This document shows, piece by piece, positions 26,919 to 36,919 of a DNA stretch of 64,000 bases. Every line of letters starts with the position of its first letter. Position 1 is the stretch's first letter. Below the pieces are notes generated by a model. That model was given only the letters and a program-made list of their open reading frames with translations. It made no database searches and was not told the DNA's origin. The position numbers were made by a program, and so were the translations under genes. Location: positions 186,001-250,000 of the forward strand of contig CAVWXT010000005.1 in the NCBI GenBank assembly GCA_963759115.1, written 5' to 3'. The DNA is from CAVWXT01 sp963759115. Lineage in GTDB: Bacteria > Planctomycetota > Planctomycetia > Pirellulales > Thermoguttaceae.

Positions 26919-28727
26919 GTGAGCCAGAATTTCAGTGCGGCCGCCGGTGTTCCGAACGAATCGAAGGTCTGGTCCGTCCGCTTCCTGCTGTTCATCGCGG
27001 GGCTGGGCGGCCTGCTCTATGGGATCGACGTGGGCATCATCGCCGGCGCACTGCCGTACATGGAGGCCACTTCGGGGCTCAACGCTCAACAACTTTCGTT
27101 CATCGTTGCCGCGGTGTTGCTCGGCACGGTGATCTCCACGCTGTTCGCCGGCCTTTTGGCCGACTGGATGGGGCGCAAGAAGCTCATGGCGCTGAGCGCG
27201 GCGCTGTTCGTCGCCAGCATCCCGATGATCGCGCTGGCACAGGGTTACGCCCCGCTGGTTCTCGGTCGGCTGCTGCAAGGAATCAGCGCCGGGCTTATCG
27301 GCGTGGTGGTGCCGCTCTACCTGGCAGAGTGCTTGGTGGCGTCCCAGCGGGGTAAGGGCACGGCGATCTTCCAGTGGCTGTTGACGCTCGGAATCGTTGC
27401 TGCGGCAGTGATTGGCTATTACTTCAGCTTCCGGGTCGAGGACATCGAGAAGCTCGATGACGCGGACAAATTGTTTGCGTTCAAGGACGTTGCCTGGCGC
27501 AGCATTTTCTGGGTTTCGCTTCCCCCTGGCGTCCTGTTCTTTATTGGCAGCCTGCTGGTAGCCGAGTCGCCACGATGGCTCTTCCGCCGCGGCAAGAAGG
27601 ATGCGGCCCGCACCGCTCTGCTCCGCACTCGTACCGAAGAAGAGGCCGAAACCGAACTGAAGGAGATGGAGGAAACCATTGCCGCCGAAAAGGCGAAGAC
27701 CTCGACGACCGGCGAGAAGCTCAAGGAATCACTGTTGCACCGTAAGTATGTGATTCCATTCATCTTGGCTTGTATCATCCTTGCCTGCAACCAATTGACC
27801 GGCGTGAACTCGATCATCGGCTACAACGCCACGATTCTCATCCAGGCCGGCCTGAGCGATAAGCAAGCCCATTTGGGCTATGTCATTCTCACCGTCGTGA
27901 ACTTCCTGATGACCATGGTCGCCATTGCCCTGGTGGACCGCAGGGGACGCAAGTTCCTGCTCTCGCTTGGCAGCGCCGGAATCATCGTCTCTCTGGTTTG
28001 CACCGGCTTGCTCTTCCAAAACACTGAAAAACAGCGCGTCGATTGCAGCGGCGCAGTGCAGGCGATGGCACCCGATGGCCAGAAACTCGCCATCACCTTC
28101 AACGCCGAACAGGCCGACAAGTTTCTAGCCGACCAGGGCAAGCCCGGCAAGGCCATCAGCGGCAAGCCGTCGAATCTGATCATCATCTACTCCTTCGGTG
28201 ATTTCCGAGCAGCCACGAAGGTCGTGCGCTCCGACGATCCGAACCCGGAAATTAAGATCACACGCGATAGCTGCGTGCCCCATAACAAGGTGGAGGCGTT
28301 CTTCTCGAATCCATTTGCCGATCTTGACGCGGCGCGCACAGCCCCGTTAAAGATCGAAAACGCCTTGATCACCCCGGCACCGAGCACGGAGAGCGGCTGG
28401 CTGACGGCCATCTGCATCTACTGTTTCATGGGCTTCTTCGCCGTCGGCCCGGGCGTGTGCGTCTGGCTGGCGCTCTCCGAATTGATGCCCACCCGTATCC
28501 GCTCGAACGGCATGAGCATCGCGCTGGTGATCAACGAGGCCGTCTCCACGACGATCGCTGCCGTCTTCCTGCCGACCGTGGGCAAGTACGGCTACTCGAC
28601 CATGTTCTTCGCCTTTGCCGGCTTCACGGTGATCTACTTCGTCACCGCGTTCTTCTTCCTTCCCGAAACCAAGGGCAAGACCCTGGAAGAGATCGAGGAG
28701 CACTTTAGTGGGCACAAGAAGTTCTGA
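26919..28727 (+). CDS. MFS sugar-porter family transporter
   Basis: 602 residues from GTG 26919, with GAGAGG 8 bases upstream. Twelve predicted membrane helices carry sugar-porter signatures: LYGIDVGIIAGALPYM, DWMGRKKLM, PESPRWLFRRGKK, NQLTGVNSIIGYNATI, DRRGRKFLL and C-terminal PETKGKTLEEIEEHF. Likely a proton-coupled hexose or polyol importer in the cytoplasmic membrane. Unusually, about 120 hydrophilic residues (near 375-490, starting NTEKQRVDCSG) are inserted in the loop between helices in the second half, normally only a short turn. Intact. Confidence 0.92.
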   Translation: MSQNFSAAAGVPNESKVWSVRFLLFIAGLGGLLYGIDVGIIAGALPYMEATSGLNAQQLSFIVAAVLLGTVISTLFAGLLADWMGRKKLMALSAALFVASIPMIALAQGYAPLVLGRLLQGISAGLIGVVVPLYLAECLVASQRGKGTAIFQWLLTLGIVAAAVIGYYFSFRVEDIEKLDDADKLFAFKDVAWRSIFWVSLPPGVLFFIGSLLVAESPRWLFRRGKKDAARTALLRTRTEEEAETELKEMEETIAAEKAKTSTTGEKLKESLLHRKYVIPFILACIILACNQLTGVNSIIGYNATILIQAGLSDKQAHLGYVILTVVNFLMTMVAIALVDRRGRKFLLSLGSAGIIVSLVCTGLLFQNTEKQRVDCSGAVQAMAPDGQKLAITFNAEQADKFLADQGKPGKAISGKPSNLIIIYSFGDFRAATKVVRSDDPNPEIKITRDSCVPHNKVEAFFSNPFADLDAARTAPLKIENALITPAPSTESGWLTAICIYCFMGFFAVGPGVCVWLALSELMPTRIRSNGMSIALVINEAVSTTIAAVFLPTVGKYGYSTMFFAFAGFTVIYFVTAFFFLPETKGKTLEEIEEHFSGHKKF

Positions 28728-28826
28728 CAGCCTGTTGAAGAAGGGGACTGGCTCCGAACTGGCAGACGTAAATGCCCCGAAAAATGGTGATCGTGAAGTG
28801 CCTGTCCCCCTTATTCAGCAGGCTGC
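28728..28826. repeat. Diverged inverted repeat, GGGGACAGG family
   Basis: CAGCCTGTTGAAGAAGGGGAC (28728-28748) and the complement of CAGCCTGCTGAATAAGGGGGAC (28805-28826) form imperfect arms around a 55-base loop. It lies exactly between the transporter stop and the next start. Confidence 0.75.
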
Positions 28827-28830
28827 TGAC

Positions 28831-30053
28831 ATGACCGGCAAACAACGCATCCGCGCCGCCATGCGGCACGAGCGCGGTCGATCGCGTGCCGGTGATGTGC
28901 CAACTGGCCATCGGCCATTACCTGCTGAATACCGACGTCGCGCCGGCCGAACTGTGGTTCACCAGCGAGGGTTTTGCCCGGGCTTTGGTCACGCTCGCCC
29001 GGCGCTACGGCTTCGACGGCATCCTGATCAATCTGCCGGGCCGCGATCCCGATTGGATGCGGCACGTGGCGCGGATCGAGACGGCGGCCGACGGCAGCCA
29101 AACCGTGTGCGTTCACCAACGGCGAACACGCCCGCTGCCCGGCCGACGACAACGTGCATCATGTAAAAAGCCGCGACCGGTGGTCGCCGAAGCCGCGACC
29201 GGCGGCCGGCCGCAACGGATTCGCCCGAAGATCGACGAAGTCGATCCCGCGCGGCTCTACTACGACGATCCGCACGATCTGGGCGGGCTGAAGTATCCTT
29301 TCTACTATCGGCCTCGAACCGTACGAGCCCGATCGCGTCGCACTATTGGCCCGACTACCTCTTCCGCACGATCGAACTGGTCAAGGCCGCAGTGGGCGAG
29401 GAGTTGTCGGTCCATAGCGAGATCTTCTCGCCCTTCACGCAGTTGATGGAGTTGTTCGGCTATCAGGAAGCCCTGATGTACCTGATCGACGAGCCGGAGC
29501 GGTGCGAGGCGATTCTGGCGGCGTACACGAAGGGTGCGGCGGACCTGGGCGCCGAGCAGGCCCGGCGGGGCGTCGACGCGGTGCTGATTTCTTCGGCCTT
29601 CGCCGGCGGCGGTTTCATCTCGCCGCGGCAGTACGAGCGGTTCGTGCTGCCCTACGAGACCGAAGTGGTCGCGCCGCATCCACGCGGCAGGCGTGCCGGT
29701 CTATACCCACACCTGCGGCGAGATCGGCGACCGGCTGGAGCAGATGGTCGGCCACGGGCATCGACGGCATCGACACGCTCGATCCGCCGCCGTTGGGCAG
29801 CGTCGATCTGGCCGACGCCAAGCGGCGCGTCGGCGACCGCGTGTTCTTCAAGGGGAACATCGACGCGGTGAACACGCTCTTGAAGAAGTCGCGCGACGAG
29901 GTCCGGGCCGACGCCCTGGCACGTTTGCAGGTCGGCAGTGCCGGCGGCGGCTACATCCTCAGCAGCGCCTGTTCGGTATCGCCCCGCGTTCCGCCGGAAA
30001 ACCTCACCGTGCTGGTCGAGGCGAGCAAGGAGTTCGGAACGCCGGCGACGTAG
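28831..30053 (+). pseudogene. URO-D/methylcobamide methyltransferase-like protein, multiply frameshifted
   Basis: Segments in all three frames assemble to one uroporphyrinogen-decarboxylase-superfamily protein: MTGKQRIRAAM, then PVMCQLAIGHYLL, ARRYGFDGILINLPGRDPDW, HSEIFSPFTQLMELFGYQEAL, GVDAVLISSAFAGGGFISPRQYERFVLPYE, PVYTHTCGEIGDRLEQMV and GIDTLDPPPLGSVDL...FFKGNIDAVNTLL. The His/Cys in THTCGE fits zinc-dependent methyltransferases rather than true heme HemE. At least five frame changes occur. A 40-bp stretch of AAGCCGCGACCGG-type direct repeat (29164-29205) sits inside. Likely a methyl-group or demethylation enzyme; whether the gene is dead or badly sequenced is open. Confidence 0.7.
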
Positions 30054-30121
30054 AAAGAAGAAACCTGAAAACAGTCTTCCGTTTCGCAGGCGCAAACGCC
30101 TGGGCTGGGGAAAAGGCCCGA

Positions 30122-31259
30122 TCATGCACATGCATCCAACCGTCCCTCGCAGTCATCTTTCCTACGAACTGCATCCAACATGGCTTCGATATTCGCCGCC
30201 GGCGTGTCGATGGCCAAGGTGCAGCCGGAACTGACGACGAATCGCTTGTGGCCGCAGTTGCGGACGGCCGAGAGCAGCGCGGCCGTGCTGCGACGGACTT
30301 CATCCGGTGTGCCTCGGGCCAAGAGACTTACGGGGTCGAGATTGCCCCATAGGGCCACGTCGGGACCGACCGTGCGGCACGCCGTGGCGGCGTCAACCTG
30401 ATGGTCAAGTTCGAGCACGTCCGCACCCGAAGCAACCATGTCCGGCAGGATCGGCGTGGCGTTGCCGCAGATGTGCAAGGAAACGGGCTGGGAATGTCGC
30501 CGTTTCAACTCGGCGATCACGCGCTGTTCAAACGGCAGCGCCGCCTCGCGATACAGCCGCGGCCCGATCAATCCGGCGGGCGAATCGCCGCCGCTGAGCA
30601 TGTCGGCGCCGGCATCGGCCAAGGCCGAAGCGTAGGCCACCGCGTATTCTACGCCCCGTTGCATGAGCGCCTCAACCATCGGTCGATCGTCCAGCAGCTT
30701 GACCATGACCCGTTCGATGCCCATCATGGCGCAGGCCAGCGAGAAGGGATATTGGTCGAAGCAGGCCACGATGAAAGTTTCACGGCCGAAGGCTTCGACG
30801 ACGTATCGCAGCGCTTCGAGCATGATCGGCCAGCGCCCTTGCGAGGCGGGATCGGGCGGCGGGATGCGATCGATGTCGGCCGCCGAGCGGATGCACGGCC
30901 CACCGACGCCGGCCATCGGCTGCTGGTCGTTCGGAAAGCCCACCGTCGCCCCCATCGGCCTGGGCCGTCACCCAGGTATCGGCCGACAGCCACACGGCGT
31001 CCGGCCGGAACCGCTCGTAATAGCGGATGACGCAATCGGCCAGGCAGCGGGGGTTCAAGGTGTAATCGCGCAGCAAGGCGCCAGCCAGGCCCGCGCAATA
31101 GTGGACAGCCAGCGGACCGGCCACCGGTCGGGCGGCGGCCTGCCCGGCCAACACCCGAGCGACGAGTTGCTTGGAACTGGGCAGGTAGCCACTCTCGGTC
31201 GTGCAAGAAGAGTTCGTCTGGTGGGGTGTCGGCATTGGAGGCGTTTGCCCCATCAGCAA
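30122..31259 (-). CDS. URO-D family protein, frameshifted
   Basis: Convergent with the previous gene and of the same superfamily, but a different subgroup. The N-terminal part has RVLAGQAAARPVAGPLAVHY and PDAVWLSADTWVTAQA. After a break near 30957 the rest continues as MGATVGFPNDQQPM, FIVACFDQYPFSLACAMMG, SGGDSPAGLIGPRLYREAALPF, VSLHICGNATPILPDMV and VALWGNLDPVSLLARG. HICGNAT is the zinc/methyl-transfer type motif of this superfamily. Start codon uncertain (31259 is the longest frame). About 375 residues. Probably a cobalamin-linked methyltransferase; substrate unknown. Confidence 0.8.
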
Positions 31260-31368
31260 TTACCGCATTGCATGGTTAGGGCTCATTCGAGTGGAGCAAT
31301 CTTGCCGAGTGGTCGCAAATGTTCTGCGGAATTCCAAAGGAATGATGATGCCGTAAAATCGGCTGATC

Positions 31369-31650
31369 TCAGGCATGCGCCGACTCTGCCGCAGAAGTCG
31401 CAAAATACTCTTCCGGGGTCTTCCCCGTAAGTCTCATGTAAATGGCGTCCGGGCACAACTCGATGTCGTCACTCCAGTGAATCTGGCGGTGCTCACCGAT
31501 GGACACCTTTCGGAAAAAGTCGGGATCGTCCCATCCGGTGAAAATGCCCTTGCGCGCGAATTCCGACAGATCCACGTCTCCCTCAGCCCCGTCGGAGTAG
31601 CGGACAAAAATCCGGTAATCAGACAGCGCCTGAACAAATACAGGATGAAA
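31369..31650 (-). CDS. DUF2442 protein, start codon unclear
   Basis: The frame reads WFHPVFVQALSDYRIFVRY, then SDGAEGDVDLSEF, GIFTGWDDPDFFRKVSIGEHRQIHW and CPDAIYMRLTGKTPEEY, a full DUF2442 domain. No ATG or GTG lies in this frame before the conserved start, and a TAG precedes it; an ATG sits one base out of frame, suggesting an indel. DUF2442 proteins are small helix-beta proteins often found in toxin-antitoxin neighbourhoods beside DUF4160. No partner is seen here. Confidence 0.65.
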   Translation of the reverse strand, partial: FHPVFVQALSDYRIFVRYSDGAEGDVDLSEFARKGIFTGWDDPDFFRKVSIGEHRQIHWSDDIELCPDAIYMRLTGKTPEEYFATSAAESAHA

Positions 31651-31771
31651 CCATAGCTAAAGCCTGCTTGGGCTTCTTGGCCAAACGCCGACCGGGTCTC
31701 GCTTGCCCTGCAACACATTTTCCACTGCTATCAGTATAGCCGGCCGCCCGTGAGCAGACAACCAAGGCAAC

Positions 31772-33164
31772 TCAGCACACCCGAAACGCCGCCGGGCCGG
31801 CGCCGGTGATGAAGAAGCGGGCCAGCGGGGCGTGCTGCGGGAACTCGGCGGCGGTACTGCTCGGCCCAGGCGGCGAGAAAGTCGATCGGCCTGGGCCGTT
31901 TCCACCAGCGCCCAAACGCTGCCCCCGAAACCGGCGCCGAACGCCGAAGCGGCCGCGGCGCCGAGCCGGCGCGCGGCAGCGGCCAGGAACACGGTCTCCG
32001 GCACCTGGTTGCCCAGCAGCTGTTCGGCCGCCTGCTGCGAGCGATCGACCAGCCGGCCGAACGCCCGCAGGTCGCCGCCGGCCAAGGCATCGCCCGCCGC
32101 GGGAATGATCTCGCCGCTTTCGATCATGAAATGCTCCAGCCGGGCGGCCAGCGCGGCGCGATCGAACGGGCCGGGGTCGGCCGTCTCCAGCAGCGATTTC
32201 AGCCGCTCGGCGGCGTCCGGCGAACTGCCCAAGGCGGCCGCCAGGTGCGGATCGTCGCGGCCGGTCTCGCGCCGCCAAAGCTCGGCCAAGCGCCGAGGCG
32301 AGCCGCGAGGCCGTGTTGTACTTTTCCAGCGCCGCGCCGGTCTTTTCGGCCACCACGCCGCTGGCGCCGATGGCGAACACGTGGCCCGGCGGCACCGGGA
32401 GCATCTTCTCGAACTCGACCGGGCAGTAGGCGTACTGGCTGATGTGGTTCGGCTCGGCGCAGAGGATGGCGGTGTGGTCCTCGCTGCCGCCGAAGGTGCC
32501 CACGCCGCGGTCGCCCGCCAGCGTGCCGAAACTCTGCCCGTTCTCGACCGTGCCCAGGTAGCCGGCCAGGTCGGTCTTGTTGCCGATGTTGTGCCAGTAC
32601 TCGTCGCGGGCGGCCAACTGGTTGACCTCGGCCAGGACGAGGAACACGCCCACCATCAGGGCGCTGGAACTGCTCATGCCGGCGGCCGGCGGCAGGTCGC
32701 TCACCAGGGCGATGTCGGCGCCGCGGCATGGCGCCGGGGAAGTTCCGCGCCACGCGCCGGGCCACGGTCATCGGATAGTTCGACCACGAGCCCGTCTGCG
32801 GCGTCAACTCGGGATCGACGTGAAAGCGGATCGGTCTCGCCGCTGCGCGGCGTCGATGACGATCATCTGCCGGTCGTCGCGCGGCAGGGCGACCATGCAG
32901 AAGCCCCGCTCGACCGCGGCGACCATCGTCCGCCCGCCCGCGTAGTCGGTGTGCTTGCCCAGCACCTCGATCCGGCCGGGCACGAAGAACGCCAGCGGCG
33001 GCCGGCCGCGGCCGGCCTCGCCGGTGACCGAAAGCGCGGCGGCCGCCTTGGCGAACAGCCGCGCCTTCGACTCGCAGGCGCTCGAGGCTCAGGCCGGTCG
33101 TGGAGAGTTGCGGGGCCAGCTCGTCGGCGTCGGTCAGATCGCCGGGATACGACAGTTCGATCAT
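31772..33164 (-). pseudogene. Galactokinase-like GHMP kinase, multiply frameshifted
   Basis: ATG 33164 follows GGAGGTGA. Fragments in different frames give ELSYPGDLTDADELAPQLSTTG, a GHMP sugar-kinase signature (PGRIEVLGKHTDYAGG), the ATP loop LPPAAGMSSSSALMVG, and a C-terminal FGGSEDHTAILC and GAGFGGSVWALVE. That order matches GalK-type kinases. ATP-dependent phosphorylation of a free sugar at C1 is expected. The start overlaps the stop of the upstream nucleotidyltransferase (ATGA), so the pair could turn a sugar into a nucleotide sugar. At least four indels; sequence error is likely given how well the pieces are conserved. Confidence 0.75.
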
Positions 33165-34022
33165 AGTCTCACCTCCGTTCTCGCCAGGATGGCCGCCACG
33201 GGGGCGATGTCGGCCCGGCTGGTCATGTCGAGCACCGGCGCGCGGACGGTGACCGCGCGAAAAGTCTCGCCCAGCGCGTGGATGGCGTACTGCACGGCGT
33301 CGGGGATCTCGAACTCGCCGCGGGGCGACGGCCCGATCGCCCGGCACGCCGCGAAGATCGACGGCCCGAACCGCCAGCAGTTCATGCTCAGCCAGAGCGG
33401 CTTGCGGCAGGGCGGCCAGCGTGGCGTCGTCGGGCTTCTCGATGATCCGCTCCAGGCAGCCGCGGCCGTCGATCTTCGCCACGGCAAACCGCTTGATCCG
33501 CTCCTCGGGCACGTTGCTGCCGGCGAGCATGGCGTCGCGCTCGAACAGCGCCACGGCGCAGCCCGGCTGCTCGCGCAGCGCGCGCAGGGCCTCGACCGGA
33601 TAGTAGTTGTCGGAATTGATCACCGCGAACGGGTCGCCGCCGGCGAACGACTCGGCGGCGGCCACGGCGTCGGCCGTGCCCTTCGGCTCCGGCTGGACAG
33701 GCGAAGGCGAAACTCGAGCCGCTCGGGCGGCCGCCTCGCCGCCGTAGTAGCGGCGGATGGCCTCCTGCTCCGGCCCGATCACCAGGCACACGCGGCGGAA
33801 GCCGGCGTCGGCCGCGGCCGAGAGCACGTAATCGAGAAACGGGCGGAAAGGGGACAGGCGCGCTTTCCCGCAAAAGGCCTGCCCCTTTCCGGGCCAATGG
33901 GGATCAGGGCCTTGATGCCCGCGTCGGCCACGGCGGCCTGGCGGCCATCGAGCGGCGGCCGCGGCATCGTCCCGGCGCATGCGGGTGCCCAGTCCCCGGG
34001 CGAGCACCACCAGCTTGTCCAT
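33161..34022 (-). pseudogene. Sugar-1-phosphate nucleotidyltransferase, broken by frameshifts and a palindrome
   Basis: ATG 34022 opens MDKLVVLARGLGTRMRR, the G-x-G-T-R-M pyrophosphorylase signature. After KALIPI the frame meets an inserted hairpin (33844-33892) and resumes RPFLDYVLSAAADAGFRRV, EPKGTADAVAAAESFAGGDPF, INSDNYYPVEAL and the C-terminal PDAVQYAIHALGETFRAV. Expected to couple a sugar-1-phosphate to an NTP. It overlaps the kinase gene by 4 bp and probably supplies a salvage pathway. The number of frame changes makes residue-level statements unreliable. Confidence 0.72.
33844..33892. repeat. GGGGACAGG-type hairpin within the nucleotidyltransferase gene
   Basis: CGGAAAGGGGACAGGC at 33844-33859 pairs with GCCTGCCCCTTTCCGG ending at 33892, one bulged base. 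It is a shorter relative of the repeats at 25.7 and 42.0 kb and interrupts coding sequence between two conserved motifs. Confidence 0.75.
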
Positions 34023-34088
34023 GGCCGGCTCTGGCATGGCAACATTATCGCCGCATACGCAGTCCGCAGGAAGTGTGATACTCGTAGC

Positions 34089-34138
34089 GTGGGCGTCGCC
34101 CACCGATCCGCAACGCACTGTGGCGGGCAGTGCCCGCC
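34089..34138. repeat. Pair of small hairpins (GTGGGC/GCCCAC and GGCGGGC/GCCCGCC)
   Basis: Two back-to-back perfect stems: GTGGGC-GTC-GCCCAC at 34089-34103 and GGCGGGC-AGT-GCCCGCC at 34122-34138. They lie in the spacer after the creatininase stop. No T-run follows, so a REP-type repeat is more likely than a terminator. Confidence 0.6.
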
Positions 34139-34148
34139 CTACAAGGAC

Positions 34149-34964
34149 TTACGCCATCAGCTTCCCGATGGAGGCAGCCAGTTCGTCGACGCTCTCCTGA
34201 AACAGGCCGCGTCCGACTTCGGGCGTGGCGTCGCGCGGGTCGTCGCGCACGATGTGGTCGCGATGGTACTGCGGCGTAAAGCCAACCCCGTCGACGATGG
34301 AGAACTCCGTAGAGTGCATGGGAACGTTGCGGGGCGGCAGGGCGCCGAGATCGACCGAGTTGCGGTCGTAGTGCATCAACAGGGCCGTCTCGACGTTGTT
34401 GGCGTGGCCGGCCGTGTTGTCGTCGAGCGTCCGCTGGGCGATCGTGAGCCGCCAGCCGAGCCTGGCGGGCGTCGTGTTGCTCAACTCCACGCAGAGCCGG
34501 TTGATCGTCTCGATCTGATTGGTGGCGCCGTGGCCGTTGGCGACGAAGAGGTAGCGGTAGCCCTGGCCGATGAGAATGCGGAGCTCGGCGGCCAACCGGA
34601 TGGCAAACACTTCTTCCGGCAGGTAGTGGCTATTCCACAGCCGGGTGGGAAAGTCCATGCCAACCACGTATGTTCCCGGCTGGAAACCGAGCGACTCGAC
34701 GATGGCCGGTCCGCGTTCCCGCTCCGTGCCGGCAAACATGGTCGGCAGGACCACGCCCTTGCGGAGCTTGCGGCAGCAGGCGTGAGCGACCTGGCCGGCG
34801 TTGATCGCATCCGTCCCCAGCGGCAATTGCGGGCCGTGGTATTCCAGTGGGGCCACGGGTACGATGATCAGGGGGCATTCGTTCCGCCGCGACACCAGTT
34901 GCCCCGGCCGCAGCCATTCGTAGCGGGTCTCGAAATCCACCGGCGTTTTCTCTTGGGGCATCAC
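34149..34964 (-). CDS. Creatininase-family amidohydrolase
   Basis: 271 residues, intact. Metal-binding and family motifs: VPVAPLEYHGPQLPLGTDAIN near the N-terminus, a variant of the usual G-S-x-E-x-H-G motif with Glu and His retained, then FVANGHGATNQIETINRL and the AGHANNVETALLMHY block that carries a metal-ligand Glu. Family members hydrolyse creatinine, other ring amides, or peptide precursors (MftE). The substrate cannot be assigned. A second ATG lies one codon inside. Confidence 0.88.
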   Translation of the reverse strand: MMPQEKTPVDFETRYEWLRPGQLVSRRNECPLIIVPVAPLEYHGPQLPLGTDAINAGQVAHACCRKLRKGVVLPTMFAGTERERGPAIVESLGFQPGTYVVGMDFPTRLWNSHYLPEEVFAIRLAAELRILIGQGYRYLFVANGHGATNQIETINRLCVELSNTTPARLGWRLTIAQRTLDDNTAGHANNVETALLMHYDRNSVDLGALPPRNVPMHSTEFSIVDGVGFTPQYHRDHIVRDDPRDATPEVGRGLFQESVDELAASIGKLMA

Positions 34965-35108
34965 AAATCTCCTTCAGGTCTGATGTAGGCGTCTGGACAA
35001 TTCGCCCTAGTGTGGCGACTATCGGCCGGGATGTCAACGCTTTCGCGTGGAAGCAGTAGCCGGCAACAGATGAGAATCACCTGAATGCTTGGCGTTCCTC
35101 CGACTGAA

Positions 35109-35633
35109 TCAGATCCTGCAAGCGATTACCCCGAGCAAGAAGATCACGAGCAGGGTGTAACTGGCAAAATTCGCCTTCCACGCGTACGTCCGAATGGCAA
35201 TTCTGGCATTCGCGTCCCGTCTGGCGGCAAAGCTATAGAGAAAGAGATACTCAATCCACCAAGACATGAAGAAGAAAGGCACGCAAAGCACGATCAGCGC
35301 CAAGGGCACCGCCCAACCTAAGTCGTGATAGTATCCGGGCCCGAGCCACGCTGGGCTCTTCAACACGCCAACCATTGTCCCGTCCCCCCAGCCGCCACCT
35401 CCAACGAACACCGACGCTACTGCGACCACGAACCACGCAATGGGGATGCCCAAGAGCATACTGCACGCGTTGGCAAGAAAGACCCACCACATCGCAAAAC
35501 GGAATCGCCACCGCAGCATCCGCATGGCGATCATCGCTTCGACAATCGCGACAGGGATGATCGTGAACCAGCCGATGAAGACGGCGAAGCCAATTAAGGG
35601 AATACCAGTGTCTGCGAACAGGGGGATGCCCAT
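35109..35633 (-). CDS. Hypothetical four-helix membrane protein
   Basis: 174 residues with hydrophobic segments at about 10-35 (IGFAVFIGWFTIIPVAIVEA), 47-75 (WWVFLANACSMLLGIPIAWF), 110-140 (VPLALIVLCVPFFFMSWWIEYLFLY) and 152-172 (FASYTLLVIFLLGVI). No family recognised. It ends 17 bp upstream of the M16 peptidase stop-side neighbour and is on the same strand as the peptidase. Confidence 0.6.
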   Translation of the reverse strand: MGIPLFADTGIPLIGFAVFIGWFTIIPVAIVEAMIAMRMLRWRFRFAMWWVFLANACSMLLGIPIAWFVVAVASVFVGGGGWGDGTMVGVLKSPAWLGPGYYHDLGWAVPLALIVLCVPFFFMSWWIEYLFLYSFAARRDANARIAIRTYAWKANFASYTLLVIFLLGVIACRI

Positions 35634-35650
35634 AGTGCTGCCTCACTACT

Positions 35651-36890
35651 CTATTGCGGCTCCGGCACCTCGCCCAGCGGGCCAATCGTCATCGTGGCCG
35701 GACGGCTCAACGGATACTCTGCCAACACGGCGGTCAGGTCGGCGGCCGTGAGGCGGGCCACGGCCTCCAGGTCCGCCTCGATCGCACGATACTCCCGGCG
35801 GTAGACCCAATCGTTGCCCAGGGCGAACAACCGCCCGCGCGGACGCTCGCCGGAGAGCACGATGCGGGAGCGGATCTTGCTCTTGGCCTGTTCCAATTCG
35901 GCCGCCGTGATGCCCTCGGACTCGGCGAGGCGATACACGTTTAGAATTCGTTGCAAGTTCTCGGCGGTCTGCTCGGGCTCGCAACTCATGTAGGTCATCA
36001 TCATGCCGGCGCCCTGGTGTTCGCCGTGGCTCAAACTGGCCATCTCGGCCAGACCGGGATCGACCAGTTCCCAGTAGAGCCGGCTGCCGGAGTCGTCGCC
36101 CAGGACCATCGCCAGCAGTTTGGCGGCGTAGCGATCGGCGTCTTCGGCGGCGGGACCGGCGGCCAGTTGCAGCACGTATTGTTGCGTGGCGGTCTCCTTG
36201 GGCAACACGCGAAAACCGCCGCGGCCTTGGGCCGGTTCCACTTTCCGGCTGGTCGCCCTAGGCTCCCAGCCGCCGCATTGTCGCCCCACCGTGGCCAGCA
36301 GGGCGTCGAAATCAATCCGGCCCGCGGCCGCCAACATGATGTTGCCCGGACTGTAGCGGTATTCGAAGTAATCCCGCATCGCCTCGGCGGTCAACTGGCG
36401 GATGCTTTCGGCGGTGCCCAACACGCTTCGGCCCAGCGGGTGCGAGCCGTAGTAGCAGCGCCCGGCACTTGTCGTCGGCCCCAAACGGCGGCTGGTCGTC
36501 ATACATCTGGATTTCTTCGAGGATCACCTGTTTTTCGGTGCCGAAGTCGTCCTCGCGCAGCGACGGCCGGAGGATGTCGCCCAGGAGTTCCACGGCGCGG
36601 TCCTGGTACTCGGGCAGCACGGCGGCGTAGAAGACGGTGTTTTCCTCGTTGGTGAAGGCGTTGTAATGGGCGCCCATCTCGTCGAACTCGCGGTTCACGT
36701 CGTCGGCCGAGCGGCTGGCCGTGCCCTTGAAGGCCATGTGTTCGAGGAAATGGCTCACGCCGGCCACGGCGTCGGTTTCGTCGCGGGCGCCCGTTTTGAC
36801 GAAGAACCCCAAGGCCGTGGAATGCGCCTCGCCATTGCACTCGGCGACGATCTCCAGGCCGTTGGGAAGCGTGTGTTTTAGAAATTTCAT
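35651..36890 (-). CDS. M16 zinc peptidase (catalytic subunit), frameshifted
   Basis: Starts MKFLKHTLPNGLEIVAE at 36890. The zinc motif HFLEH (HxxEH) occurs near residue 48 with the distal E in NEENTVFYAAVLPEY, so this subunit is catalytic. The frame breaks near 36460 and resumes YYGSHPLGRSVLGTAESI, then GNIMLAAAGRIDF and VLGDDSGSRLYWELVDPGLAEMASL, completing both M16 halves (about 410 residues). Family members degrade small peptides and often work with an inactive homologue, which is present 2 kb away at 38686-39930. Confidence 0.87.
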
Positions 36891-36919
36891 TATTGTGTCG
36901 GGCGAGTTCTTGTTTGACA

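Noticed and set aside
25686..27278. 530-aa minus-strand frame across the kinase
   Set aside because: Shadow of the kinase and transporter; runs through the palindromic repeat.
30086..30102. Rho-independent terminator between the URO-D genes
   Set aside because: CAGGCG/CGCCTG stem exists but no T-run follows on either strand.
32949..34988. 679-aa plus-strand frame at the galactokinase/nucleotidyltransferase locus
   Set aside because: Opposite strand fragments show real GHMP and nucleotidyltransferase motifs; the long plus frame reflects GC-bias and indels.
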